A DNA stretch of 64,000 nucleotides, taken from positions 3,538,001 to 3,602,000 of the forward strand of contig NZ_CP107929.1 of the NCBI RefSeq assembly GCF_036017915.1. Reading direction: 5' to 3'. Under the pieces are notes generated by a model, which had not been told where the DNA came from, ran no database searches, and saw nothing but the letters and a program-made list of their open reading frames with translations. The position numbers and the translations under genes are program-made. Source of the stretch: Micromonospora sp. NBC_00421 (lineage in GTDB: Bacteria > Actinomycetota > Actinomycetes > Mycobacteriales > Micromonosporaceae). Every line of letters begins with the position of its first letter. Position 1 is the first letter of the stretch. Of this stretch, positions 44,110-56,304 are shown in pieces.

Positions 44110-44392
44110 GGCCCCGTCCTCCTCGACCATGTCGGCTGCTCTCGGCTGACGCGGAGGGTGGCGGCGAGGCGGGCCAGGGCGGGCGGGTCGGCGGCCAGCC
44201 AGGCCACCTCCGGCCGGTCGACCTTGAGCAGCACCAGCGCGACCGGGCCGTACCCCCGGTGCCTCGACGTGGCAACGGGCCAGCGCGGCCAGCACCGGCT
44301 CGACGTCGGTGACGGGTTCCGGTCGCGCCGACTCCCCGGCGACCCACCGGCAGCGCGAGCAGTACCGGTCGAGCGCCTGGCCGGTGCGTCAC
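44098..44392 (-). pseudogene. Remnant of a small Cys-containing protein gene, frameshifted
   Basis: On the minus strand one frame reads QALDRYCSRCRWVAGE then PVTDVEPVLAALARCHVEAPG. The adjacent frame continues as YGPVALVLLKVDRPEVAWLA then PPALARLAATLRVSREQPTW. Removing one G from the GGGGG run near 44257-44261 joins them. A second frame break is needed near 44380 to reach the GTG at 44392. The combined product would be about 90 residues with a CxxC pair. It is transcribed away from the double palindrome at 44423-44460. I do not know the family. The coding signature is good but the gene is broken. Confidence 0.45.
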
Positions 44393-44422
44393 CCCGACGG
44401 GGGTACCACTCCCCAGAGAGTC

Positions 44423-44460
44423 GTATGCCTGTCAGGCATAAATATGCCTGACAGGCATAC
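44423..44460. promoter_or_regulatory. Double palindrome, likely GntR-type operator
   Basis: The 18-base arm GTATGCCTGTCAGGCATA (44423-44440) is perfectly inverted in 44443-44460 with AA between. Each arm is itself a palindrome of TATGCCTG and CAGGCATA around one base, so there are two operator-like half sites in a row. It lies 31 bp from the minus-strand remnant start and 39 bp from the GntR fragment start, the place of an autoregulatory operator for a divergent pair. It is AT-rich against its background. Confidence 0.7.
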
Positions 44461-44499
44461 CGATCTACGACGAAAGTGCTGCCGAGCGAAGCCAGGTCC

Positions 44500-44619
44500 A
44501 TGACCATCCCGATGGGCTATCGGAAGATAGCCGCCGACCTGCACGCCCGCATCCAGCAGGGCGAGTACCCACCGGAGAGCCGGTTGGCCTGCCGTCGAGA
44601 GGAAACGGAGGGAGGGCTG
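44500..44619 (+). pseudogene. GntR-family regulator, N-terminal fragment
   Basis: From ATG 44500 the frame reads MTIPMGYRKIAADLHARIQ then QGEYPPESRL, the start of the GntR winged-helix domain (Y-x-K-I-A-x-D-L-x-x-x-I, then G-x-Y-P-P-x-S-x-L). After residue 29 the match stops, where PSxRxLA and the recognition helix should follow. The frame instead runs into a new ribosome-binding site and start at 44620. About 90 percent of a normal GntR gene is missing, so it should not bind DNA on its own. It faces the palindrome at 44423-44460. Confidence 0.65.
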
Positions 44620-44750
44620 ATGAGCGACCTCCATGACTGGGACGACATCCGCGCCGATCTACACGACGGCGACGACGGCGACGACGACGCGCTGGACGTG
44701 ACGCCCGGATCATCTTCGACTACGGCAGCGACCTCCGTCAGATTGCCTGA
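44620..44750 (+). pseudogene. Possible antitoxin (XRE/HigA-like) remnant with internal deletion
   Basis: ATG 44620 follows a good GGAGGGAGG site and codes MSDLHDWDDIRADLHDGDDG, which resembles the acidic N-terminus of actinobacterial HigA/XRE antitoxins. The frame then loses similarity. In another frame ARIIFDYGSDLRQIA ends at a TGA (44748-44750), which looks like the C-terminal strand of the same kind of protein. The HTH core would have been lost by an out-of-frame deletion. This reading rests on recalled family features; the open frame to 44895 could alternatively be chance. From 44751 to 44887 I see nothing else. Confidence 0.35.
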
Positions 44751-44887
44751 CCTCGGCCCATCGCGTCGTCGGTGGATAGCCCTCGACCGCGTCGGCGACC
44801 TGGACGGCGATCACCGTCAGAGGCGGAAACCCGGCCTTCCAGCGGGTGGCGGACCGGCCGGGCCGAGCGCGAGGGGATCTCGCACAG

Positions 44888-44893
44888 TAGGTT
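44888..44893 (+). promoter_or_regulatory. glgE -10 box TAGGTT, leaderless arrangement
   Basis: TAGGTT ends 6 bases before the GTG at 44900. It gives glgE its own promoter downstream of the decayed cassette. Confidence 0.45.
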
Positions 44894-44899
44894 GAGCGG

Positions 44900-49206
<4,307 letters not shown>

Positions 49207-49236
49207 ACCACCCGCACGGGACGCCGGTCGGGCAGC

Positions 49237-50280
49237 TCAGACCAGGCCGGCGTCGCGGAGCAGCTTCCACAGCCCCGCGCCGTCGGGGGCGGAGAGCCAC
49301 TTCTGCCCCACCGGCCCCGCCGACGACGGCCTGTCGTTCGGCACGGGCAGGCTGCCGGCGAGCACCGACTGGGTCGGCGAGAGCCGGCGGATCGCCACCC
49401 CGGCGACGTTCTCCGGGTGGGCGGCGGCGAACTCCCGGTAGATCTCCTGGTCGTGCTGCCCGTCGTCGCCGATCAGCAGCCAGCGCACGTCGGGGAACTC
49501 GGTGGCCAACCGGGCCAGGGTGGCCCGCTTGTGCTCCCGGCCGCTGCGGAACCAGCGGTCGGCCGTCGGCCCCCAGTCGGTGAGCAGCAGCGGGCCGGCC
49601 GGGTAGAGGTGCCGGGACAGGAACCGGGTAAGCGTCGGCGCGACGTTCCACGCGCCGGTGGACAGGTAGAACACCGGGCTGCCCGGGTGGGCGGTGACCA
49701 GGCGTTCATAGAGCACCGCCATGCCGGGCACCGCCGTGCGGGCGTGCTCGTCGAGGACGAAGGTGTTCCACGCGGCCAGCATGGGCCGGGGCAGCGCGGT
49801 CACCATGACCGTGTCGTCGATGTCGGAAAGGATGCCGAGGCGCACCTTCGGGTCGATGACCCGGACCAGTGCCTCGACCGGTTCGGCGTCGGCCACCCGC
49901 AGCCGCACCGAGGCCCAGCCGGGGGTGAAGTCGGCCTTGACCACCGTGTCGACGAAGCCGCTGCGGTCGGCGCGGGCGGTGTGCACGCCGTCGCCCGCCT
50001 CGATGGTGACCTCGACGTGCTTGGCGGGCAGGGTGGCGAAGCTACGCCAGCCGCGTACCTTCTCCAGCCGGCCCTGCCGACGGTCGGGGCGGCTGAGCAG
50101 CACCCGGCACAGCACCCGCGCCCAGCCGGGGGCGCCGTAGCCGGCGTACGCGACGATGTTGGGTTGCCATCCGGTGCGTCGCAGCCGGCGCTCCACCAAC
50201 TGGTGCAGGGCGTCCTCGATCCGCGCCGCCCGGTGCAGGGTGGGCACGGCCAACTGGCTCGTGGTGGAGGAGGAGGGCAC
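49237..50280 (-). CDS. App1/DUF2183-family phosphatase
   Basis: This 347-residue protein has ILSDIDDTVMVT (HAD-like DxDxT) near residue 165, FYLSTGAWNVAPTLTRFL, and LTDWGPTADRWFRSG. A later IGDDGQHDQEIY is the motif-IV acid loop. This is the catalytic domain of the yeast phosphatidate phosphatase App1 family, found in many actinomycetes. The physiological substrate in bacteria is not known to me. The N-terminal 150 residues form a beta-rich domain (VEVTIEAGDGVHTARADRSGFVDTVV). GTG 50280 was chosen because AGGG precedes it; the longer upstream frame overlaps the divergent promoter region. Confidence 0.85.
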   Translation of the reverse strand: MPSSSTTSQLAVPTLHRAARIEDALHQLVERRLRRTGWQPNIVAYAGYGAPGWARVLCRVLLSRPDRRQGRLEKVRGWRSFATLPAKHVEVTIEAGDGVHTARADRSGFVDTVVKADFTPGWASVRLRVADAEPVEALVRVIDPKVRLGILSDIDDTVMVTALPRPMLAAWNTFVLDEHARTAVPGMAVLYERLVTAHPGSPVFYLSTGAWNVAPTLTRFLSRHLYPAGPLLLTDWGPTADRWFRSGREHKRATLARLATEFPDVRWLLIGDDGQHDQEIYREFAAAHPENVAGVAIRRLSPTQSVLAGSLPVPNDRPSSAGPVGQKWLSAPDGAGLWKLLRDAGLV

Positions 50281-50552
50281 GGTGCAACCCTGCCACAGGA
50301 GCCCGGCAGCGGCCAGGCGAGCGACCAGCAGCACAGCGAACGAGCGCCCAGGTCGGCGGGCGGGTTCGGCGGCCGACCGTGCACCGGCGGGCCGGCGCGG
50401 CGGATGCCGGACAGGCCAACACGGCAGGTGCCCGACGGGCCGACACTGCAGGCAGGCCGGAGTGCCGGCCAGTCGCCGTTTTGCCCGTTTCGGCCCGGGA
50501 GTGCCGGTCGGCGTGCCAGACTCCGGCCGGGACGACGACGGAGGCGTTGGTC

Positions 50553-52178
50553 GTGTCGACACCTGTACCGCCCGACCGCGCGCGGTTCGACCGTCCGGCG
50601 CTGGTCGCGCTGCTGCTCGGGCTGGCCGGGGTGGGTTACCGGTTGGTCCTGACCCTGCTGACGGTGCCCGCCGCGAACAGCGACGAGGCGACCTTCGGGC
50701 TGGCCGCGATGCACATCGCCGACGGCCGGGAACACCCGGTCTTCCTGTACGGGCAGCACTACATGGGCATGATCGAGTCGTACCTGGCGGCCCCGCTGGT
50801 GGCGCTGGCCGGGGCGGACTGGCCGGTGCTGCGACTGCCACTCGTCGCGTTGTACGCGGTCTTCCTCTGGTTGTCCTACCGGCTGACCCGACGGCTCTAC
50901 CGGCCGTGGTTCGCCACCTTCACCGTGGGGCTGCTGGCACTCGGCACCGAACGGGTGGTCCGCGACCAGCTCACCGTGGTCGGTGGGCGGGCCGAGGGGA
51001 AGCCGATGGTGCTGGCGATCCTGCTGATCGCGGTGGGCCTGGCCGGGCCACGGGTCCGGTGGCGGCGCACCTGGTGGCGGCGGGCGGCGGCGGTGGGGTT
51101 GGCCGGGTTGCTCGCCGGGGCGGCGCTCTGGTCGGACTGGCTGCTCGCGCCCTACCTGGCGGTCGCCGGCCTGCTGCTGATCTACGCCGTCCGCCGGGAA
51201 TTGTCGGGCTGGCCGGGGCTGTTGCTGGTGGCCGGCTTCGGGCTCGGCGTGGCCCCGCTGGTCTGGGACAACCTGACCGCGCCGCCGGGCGCGGACTCGC
51301 TGTCGGTGCTGCGTCAGCTCAGCGCCGGCACCGGCCCGCCGCCACCGTGGGCGGACCGGCTGCGGGGCGGGCTGCTGGAAGGGGTGCCGCTGGCCAGCGG
51401 CCTCTGCCCGCCCACCGGCTGCGCCCGCTGGCAGGAGTGGTTCGGCGTGCTCTACCCGGTGCTGGTGGCCACCGCCGCCGTGCTCGCGCTGGTCGGCTAC
51501 CGCCGGGCCGCGCGCCGCCCGACGGCCGTGCGGGTCCGGCCGGTCACCCAGCTCACCCTGCTCGCCGGTGCCGCCCTGACCCTGCTGGCGTACGTCCGCA
51601 GCCCGCTCGCCGCGACCGAACCGCTTGCCAACGCCCGCTACCTGTCGGTGTTGCAGATCTCCCTGCCTGCGGTGCTCTGGCCGCTCTGGCTGGCGGCGGC
51701 GGCCTGCTGGCGGGGCACCGTGGGGATGGCCGGCCGGCTGGTCGGGGCGGGTGCCACGGCGGTGCTGGCCGGGTTGACCACCGCCGCAGTGGTGGCGACC
51801 GGCCTGTTCCTGGTGGCCCTGGACGGCCCCATGGCCGACCAGCGGCGGGCCCGGCAACTTGCCGACGCGGTACGCCGTACCGGCCTGCGGGAGGTCTACG
51901 GCGACTACTGGACCTGCAACCGGTTGACCTTCGACACCGGTGAACGGGTGGTCTGCGCGGTGCTCGACGGGCAGCTCGGCCCGGGGTACAACCGCTACCG
52001 GCCGTACTGGCGTCGGGTGGAGCGGGCGGCGCGGCCCGGGTACGTGCTGCCGGTCGACTCCCCGGCCGAGCGTCGGCTGCGTGACCTGCTCGGTGACCGG
52101 GCCGACACCGCCCGGCTGGTCGAGGTGTCAGGCTATCGGGTGTACCACCCGACGAGTGCCGTGCGGCCGGGGCGCTGA
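50553..52178 (+). CDS. GT-C-like polytopic membrane glycosyltransferase
   Basis: The 541-residue protein has about ten hydrophobic helices. After the first helix comes ANSDEATFGLAAMHI with an Asp-Glu pair, then YGQHYMGMIESYLAAP. This is the layout of the first outer loop of GT39/GT83-like lipid-linked sugar transferases. A soluble C-terminal region of ~110 residues contains YGDYWTCNRLTFDTGERVVC and PGYVLPVDSP. It probably glycosylates an acceptor on the outer face of the membrane; donor and acceptor are unknown. GTG 50553 has GGAG about 9 bases upstream. The 272-bp gap to the left (50281-50552) shows no other feature. Confidence 0.75.
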   Translation: MSTPVPPDRARFDRPALVALLLGLAGVGYRLVLTLLTVPAANSDEATFGLAAMHIADGREHPVFLYGQHYMGMIESYLAAPLVALAGADWPVLRLPLVALYAVFLWLSYRLTRRLYRPWFATFTVGLLALGTERVVRDQLTVVGGRAEGKPMVLAILLIAVGLAGPRVRWRRTWWRRAAAVGLAGLLAGAALWSDWLLAPYLAVAGLLLIYAVRRELSGWPGLLLVAGFGLGVAPLVWDNLTAPPGADSLSVLRQLSAGTGPPPPWADRLRGGLLEGVPLASGLCPPTGCARWQEWFGVLYPVLVATAAVLALVGYRRAARRPTAVRVRPVTQLTLLAGAALTLLAYVRSPLAATEPLANARYLSVLQISLPAVLWPLWLAAAACWRGTVGMAGRLVGAGATAVLAGLTTAAVVATGLFLVALDGPMADQRRARQLADAVRRTGLREVYGDYWTCNRLTFDTGERVVCAVLDGQLGPGYNRYRPYWRRVERAARPGYVLPVDSPAERRLRDLLGDRADTARLVEVSGYRVYHPTSAVRPGR

Positions 52179-52188
52179 CCTCGGCCCG

Positions 52189-52194
52189 TACGCT
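52189..52194 (+). promoter_or_regulatory. yaaA -10 box TACGCT, leaderless arrangement
   Basis: TACGCT ends 6 bases before the GTG at 52201, supporting that start. Confidence 0.45.
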
Positions 52195-52200
52195 CTCCGG

Positions 52201-52992
52201 GTGCTCATCCTGCTGCCGCCCTCCGAGGGAAAGGCCGACGCCGGCACCGGTCGTCGGCTCGACCTGTCCCGGCTCTCCCTGCCCGAGCTGACCCCGGCCC
52301 GGGAGGAGGTGTTGACCGCGCTGATGTCCCTCGACGGGTCCGACGGTACCGAGGACGCCGCGCTGGCCGCTCTCGGGTTGACCGTCGGTCAGCGTGGGGA
52401 ACTGGCCCGTAACGCCCGGCTGGACCGGGCCGCCACCGCACCGGCCGGGCAGGTCTACACCGGGGTGCTCTACGAGGCGCTCGGTCTGGCCACCCTGCCT
52501 CCGGGAGCGCTGCGGGCAGCCCGCCGCTCGGTGCTGGTCAGCTCGGGCCTGTGGGGCGCGGTACGACTCACCGACCGGATCCCGCCGTACCGGTGCCCGA
52601 TCGGGGCGCGGTTGCCGGGGGTGGGGGCGCTGTCGGCGTACTGGCGAAGGGTGTTGTCGCCGGTGCTGACGGCGGCGGCCGGCGGCGGCCCGGTGCTGGA
52701 CCTGCGCTCCGCCGCCTACGCGGCGACCTGGACGCCGCCGGCGGAGCTGGCCGCACGGACCGTCACCGTGCGGGTGCTGCACGAACGCCGGCCGGGGGAA
52801 CGCACGGTGGTGAGCCACTTCAACAAGGCGACCAAGGGACGGCTGGTCCGCGACCTGCTGGTCGCCGGCGCCCGGCCGCGCAGCGCCACCGCCCTGGTCG
52901 GCGCGCTGCGTGACCTGAAGTACCAGGTCGAACAGCAGCCGGTGACGGCGGGCCGCCCCCGGCTGGTCGAGGTGGTGGTGACCGAACTGTAG
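52201..52992 (+). CDS. yaaA: YaaA/DUF328 family peroxide-stress protein
   Basis: The 263-residue cytoplasmic protein starts VLILLPPSEGKADAGTG, the family hallmark. It has AGQVYTGVLYEALGLATL, LVSSGLWGAVRLTDRIPPYR and the late VSHFNKATKGRLVRDLL. In Escherichia coli YaaA lowers free iron and DNA damage during peroxide stress and binds DNA. The same role here is inferred from the family. GTG 52201 starts exactly at the conserved N-terminus and follows a -10 box. It is separated from the membrane transferase by 22 bp but seems to have its own promoter. Confidence 0.9.
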   Translation: MLILLPPSEGKADAGTGRRLDLSRLSLPELTPAREEVLTALMSLDGSDGTEDAALAALGLTVGQRGELARNARLDRAATAPAGQVYTGVLYEALGLATLPPGALRAARRSVLVSSGLWGAVRLTDRIPPYRCPIGARLPGVGALSAYWRRVLSPVLTAAAGGGPVLDLRSAAYAATWTPPAELAARTVTVRVLHERRPGERTVVSHFNKATKGRLVRDLLVAGARPRSATALVGALRDLKYQVEQQPVTAGRPRLVEVVVTEL

Positions 52993-53088
52993 GAACGCAA
53001 GATTTCCTCAATTCCGGTGCGGATGGCTGGAGACGCAGGGACCGGCAGGTGACGGTAAGGGGACCCGAAACCGAGAAGGAACGGTCAG

Positions 53089-53757
53089 ATGACCCCCGAA
53101 CCCCGCCTGCTCGACCGGCCGCGCCTCCCGTCGACCCCGCCACCGCTGGACTGGATGACCCTGGCCGACGCGTTCGAGGTGGCCTGCCTGGTGCGCTGCA
53201 CGCCGGCCCCGGCGGTCACCAGGCCGGGACCGACACCGCCATCCGAGCGGGGGGTGGTGGAGTTCAACCGGGAGGACGCCGCGCTGCGGTTGCGGCAGTT
53301 GCTGGTCCGGCTGGACGTGCCGGTCGCGCACGAGGTGGTCACCGGTGGCCTGCGCCGCCGGTACGAGCTGCACCGGTTGCACGTGCCGGCGGACCGACTC
53401 ACCGGGTACGCGACGTTGCGGGAGGCGGGTTGGCGGCAGGGACGGCGGGAGCTGCTCGGACCGGCCGTCGGTTCCTCCACCCCCCGGGCCGCCTGGCGGG
53501 CCCGGCTCGCCGCGGCGGCCTGGCGCTCGGCGCTGATGGCCGGCGGGCGGCACGTCCGCCGGCACATCCTCGGCATCCGGCTGGCCGATCGGGAGCTGGC
53601 CGCCGTGCTGGTCCGGTCGGCGTCCCTGTTGGAGGTGTCGGCACTGCTGCGACCGGGGGCCGGCTGTCTGGTGGTGAGCGTCGCGGACGGCCCGGACCGG
53701 CTACGGATCATGGAACGGGCCGCGTTGGCCCCGGTCCGCCTGCCCACCGGCGCCTGA
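53089..53757 (+). CDS. Hypothetical protein of 222 residues
   Basis: I do not recognise this protein. It has no signal peptide or membrane helix. Residues about 25-45 (MTLADAFEVACLVRC) and 60-80 (VVEFNREDAALRLRQLLVRL) look helical. A central segment (HEVVTGGLRRRYELHRLHVP) is strand-like and basic. The C-terminal half is Arg/Ala-rich with RAAWRARLAAAAWRSALMAGG and a final strand pair. The repeated helix-strand pattern could be a nucleic-acid-binding fold, but no motif proves it. ATG 53089 is preceded by AAGGAA. It seems to be a single-gene unit. Confidence 0.65.
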   Translation: MTPEPRLLDRPRLPSTPPPLDWMTLADAFEVACLVRCTPAPAVTRPGPTPPSERGVVEFNREDAALRLRQLLVRLDVPVAHEVVTGGLRRRYELHRLHVPADRLTGYATLREAGWRQGRRELLGPAVGSSTPRAAWRARLAAAAWRSALMAGGRHVRRHILGIRLADRELAAVLVRSASLLEVSALLRPGAGCLVVSVADGPDRLRIMERAALAPVRLPTGA

Positions 53758-53888
53758 CCGCCGTGCCGCCGACGCCGCCGGCCGGATCCTGCCGGCTCAC
53801 CCGGACCGGGGCTGTCCGCGCCGCGAGCTGACCCGGAACCCGGGCCCCGGACCGGCCGGCTGAGGTTGCGCCGAGAGCGGTGACAGCG

Positions 53889-53894
53889 CAGAGT
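53889..53894 (+). promoter_or_regulatory. -10-like CAGAGT before the TAXI lipoprotein gene
   Basis: CAGAGT ends 7 bases before the GTG at 53902. It is a weaker match than the other boxes of this kind. Confidence 0.35.
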
Positions 53895-53901
53895 GCACCG
53901 C

Positions 53902-54864
53902 GTGAGCCCTAGCTGGACCGGACGCTGCCGGCGGCCTGCCTCCGCCGGCGGGGTGCTGCTGATGCTGCTGGTCGTCGCGCTCGGCGGGCTCGCCGCCTGT
54001 CAGGACTCCCCCGACGAGCCGGTCCGGATCCGGATCGCCACCGGTAGCCCGACCGCCGTCTACCATGCCTTCGGCCAGTCCCTGTCCACCGTCCTCAACC
54101 GCGAGCTGCCCGGGGTACGGGCCAGCGTGGTGGTCACCGCCGCCTCCGCCGAGAACGTCCGGCTGGTCGGCTCGGGCGCCGCCGAACTGGGCTTCACCCA
54201 GGCCGACGTGCTCGACACCACCCCGACCAGCCCGCCGAAGGTACTCGCGGTGGCCCGGGTCTACGACGACCTGCTGCACCTGGTCACCACCGCCGGCGGT
54301 CCGATCCGCGACCTCGCCGACCTGCGCGGGCGGCGGGTCTCGGTGGGCGCCCCCGGCTCCGGCACCGAGATCACCGCGACCCGCCTGCTGGAGGTGGCCC
54401 GACTCGGCGGCGACCGGATCCGCCAGGAACACCTGGGCCTGGACGACTCGGTGACGGCACTGCGGGCCGGCCGGATCGATGCCTTCTTCTTCTCCGGCGG
54501 CCTGCCGGTACGCGGGGTGGCGGCGCTGTCCGACGCCATCTCGATCCGGTTGGTGGACCTGGGCGAGTGGACCGAACCGCTGCGCCGTAGCTACCGCGAG
54601 GTGTACGTCTCCCGGGACATCCCCCGCTCGGTGTACGGGGTGGATCCGGTCACCACTGTCGCCAACCCCAACTATCTGATCGTCCGGGCGGATCTGCCGG
54701 AGCCGTTGGTTCGGGAGGTCACCCGGCTGCTGATGGAGCGTCGGGCAGAGTTGGCCGCCGCACATCCGGCAGCCGGCCGGATGAGTCCCCGCTCGGCGAT
54801 CGCCACCACCCCGCTGCCGCTGCACCCGGGCGCGGCCGACTGGTACCGGTCCGCCAAACCCTGA
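53902..54864 (+). CDS. TAXI-family TRAP-type substrate-binding lipoprotein
   Basis: The 320-residue protein has a lipoprotein signal peptide (GGVLLMLLVVALGGLAAC) with the lipobox Cys near residue 33, so the mature form should be anchored outside the membrane. The binding domain has RIATGSPTAVYHAFGQSLS, GAAELGFTQADVLDT, GRRVSVGAPGSGTEITATRLL and RAGRIDAFFFSGGLP. These are the marks of the TAXI (TRAP-associated extracytoplasmic immunogenic) solute receptors. No TRAP membrane subunit lies in this window. The stop is 2 bp from the stop of the convergent histidine kinase, which may use it as a sensing partner (inference). GTG 53893 is an alternative start. Confidence 0.87.
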   Translation: MSPSWTGRCRRPASAGGVLLMLLVVALGGLAACQDSPDEPVRIRIATGSPTAVYHAFGQSLSTVLNRELPGVRASVVVTAASAENVRLVGSGAAELGFTQADVLDTTPTSPPKVLAVARVYDDLLHLVTTAGGPIRDLADLRGRRVSVGAPGSGTEITATRLLEVARLGGDRIRQEHLGLDDSVTALRAGRIDAFFFSGGLPVRGVAALSDAISIRLVDLGEWTEPLRRSYREVYVSRDIPRSVYGVDPVTTVANPNYLIVRADLPEPLVREVTRLLMERRAELAAAHPAAGRMSPRSAIATTPLPLHPGAADWYRSAKP

Positions 54865-54866
54865 CC

Positions 54867-56294
54867 TCAGCCGGCGGGCAGGGCCGCGTCGACGGACCGG
54901 GCACCGGATCCGGGGTCGGTGTCGGTGTCGGGCGGGGCAGGGAACCACAGCTCGGCGACCAGGCCGCGCGGTTCGCCGGGATGCATGGTGAGCCGACCGT
55001 CGGAGGCGTCCACCAGCACCGCCACGATGGTGAGGCCGAGGCCGGCACCCTCGATGTTCTGCGTGTCGGGGGCCCGCCAGAACCGTTCGGTGGCCTGGTC
55101 GAGCTGGCCAGGCGTCATCCCCGGGCCGGTGTCGCGCACCTCCAGGGCGGTGCCCCCGTCGGCGTTCCGGACCGCCACGGTCACCTCCCCGCCGTCACCG
55201 CTGAACTTGATCGCGTTGTCGATCAGCGCGTCCAACGCCTGGTCGACGGCGGTGGGCACGGTCCGCGCGTACGCCGGGCCGGACGCCGCCAGGCGCAGGG
55301 TGACCGAGCGGTGCCGGGCCAGCGGCTCCCACGCGGCGACCCGGGACGCGGCCACCGCCGCCGCGTCCACGGTGACCCGCTCGTTCTGCTCGCGCTCCGC
55401 GCGGGCCAGGGTGAGCAGCCCGTCGAGGACCAGCGCCAACCGGTCGGTCTCCTCCAGGGCCAGCCGGTGCTCGGCCCGTCCGTCCGGGTCGACCACGCTC
55501 GGTCCCAACTCCTCCACCCGCAGCCGCAGCGCGGTCAGCGGGTTGCGCAACTGGTGGCTGGCGTGCGCGACGAAGGCCCGTTGCCGGTCCATCACGTCGG
55601 AGACCACCGCCGCCATGTGGTTGAAGCTGGCCGCCAGCCGGCGCAGCTCGGGCGGACCCCACCGGTCCTGCACCCGGGCACCCCGGTCCCCCTCGGCGAT
55701 CTCATGGGTCACCGCGTCCAGTTCGGTCACCGGGCGCAACACCCAGCCGGCCAGCCCGAACGCGGTGGAGACGCAGGCCAGCACGGCGAGCAGTCCGATC
55801 CCGGCGAGCAGCAGCCACCAGGCGGTGACAGTGCGGCGGACCTTCTCCACCGGGGTGGCGGTGACCACCGCACCGAGCACCTCACCGCCGTCGTTGATGG
55901 GCACCGCCACCACCAGCGGGCCGTCCACCCAGGGCCACACCGAGTCCGACCCGTTGAACTGCTGCCCGGCCAACGCGCTGTCCAGCGCCGCCCGGGTGTC
56001 CCGGCCGGTGCTCCAGCTGGCCGACACCACAAGCGTCCGGCCGTCCCGGTCGACCACCGCCGCACCGATGCCGTACAGCTGGTCGTAGCTGACCAGCTCG
56101 CCGGTCAGCGGCCCGGCACCACCCCCGCGCAACGCCGGCCCGGCCAGCGAGGCGAACCGGGTCGCGTCGGCGAGCCGGTCGGCGCGCACCCGGTCGGTCT
56201 CCCGGGACGCCAGGGTGGCCGCGAGCGGGGTCTCCAACGCCAGGAGCACCAACACCATCAGCAGCAGGTAGCTGATCACCAGTCGACGACGCAC
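54867..56294 (-). CDS. Sensor histidine kinase (TctE-like)
   Basis: This 475-residue membrane kinase has a first helix at residues about 7-29 and an extracytoplasmic sensor region with DQLYGIGAAVVDRDGRTLVV. A second helix (WWLLLAGIGLLAVLACVSTAFGL) precedes a HAMP domain. The H box is SHQLRNPLTAL (His near residue 247), with Gln in place of the common Glu. The N box is DNAIKFS, followed by DTGPGMT and EGAGLGL for ATP binding. It should phosphorylate the response regulator encoded 10 bp upstream. Its convergent neighbour is the TAXI lipoprotein, an arrangement that recalls TctDE/BctDE sensing of organic acids. Confidence 0.92.
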   Translation of the reverse strand: MRRRLVISYLLLMVLVLLALETPLAATLASRETDRVRADRLADATRFASLAGPALRGGGAGPLTGELVSYDQLYGIGAAVVDRDGRTLVVSASWSTGRDTRAALDSALAGQQFNGSDSVWPWVDGPLVVAVPINDGGEVLGAVVTATPVEKVRRTVTAWWLLLAGIGLLAVLACVSTAFGLAGWVLRPVTELDAVTHEIAEGDRGARVQDRWGPPELRRLAASFNHMAAVVSDVMDRQRAFVAHASHQLRNPLTALRLRVEELGPSVVDPDGRAEHRLALEETDRLALVLDGLLTLARAEREQNERVTVDAAAVAASRVAAWEPLARHRSVTLRLAASGPAYARTVPTAVDQALDALIDNAIKFSGDGGEVTVAVRNADGGTALEVRDTGPGMTPGQLDQATERFWRAPDTQNIEGAGLGLTIVAVLVDASDGRLTMHPGEPRGLVAELWFPAPPDTDTDPGSGARSVDAALPAG

Positions 56295-56304
56295 CGGCTG
56301 CCCC

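Noticed and set aside
44476..44895. One intact 139-residue gene between GlgM and GlgE
   Set aside because: The frame joins a GntR N-terminus to a second ribosome-binding site and start, then loses all similarity. It reads better as two remnants.
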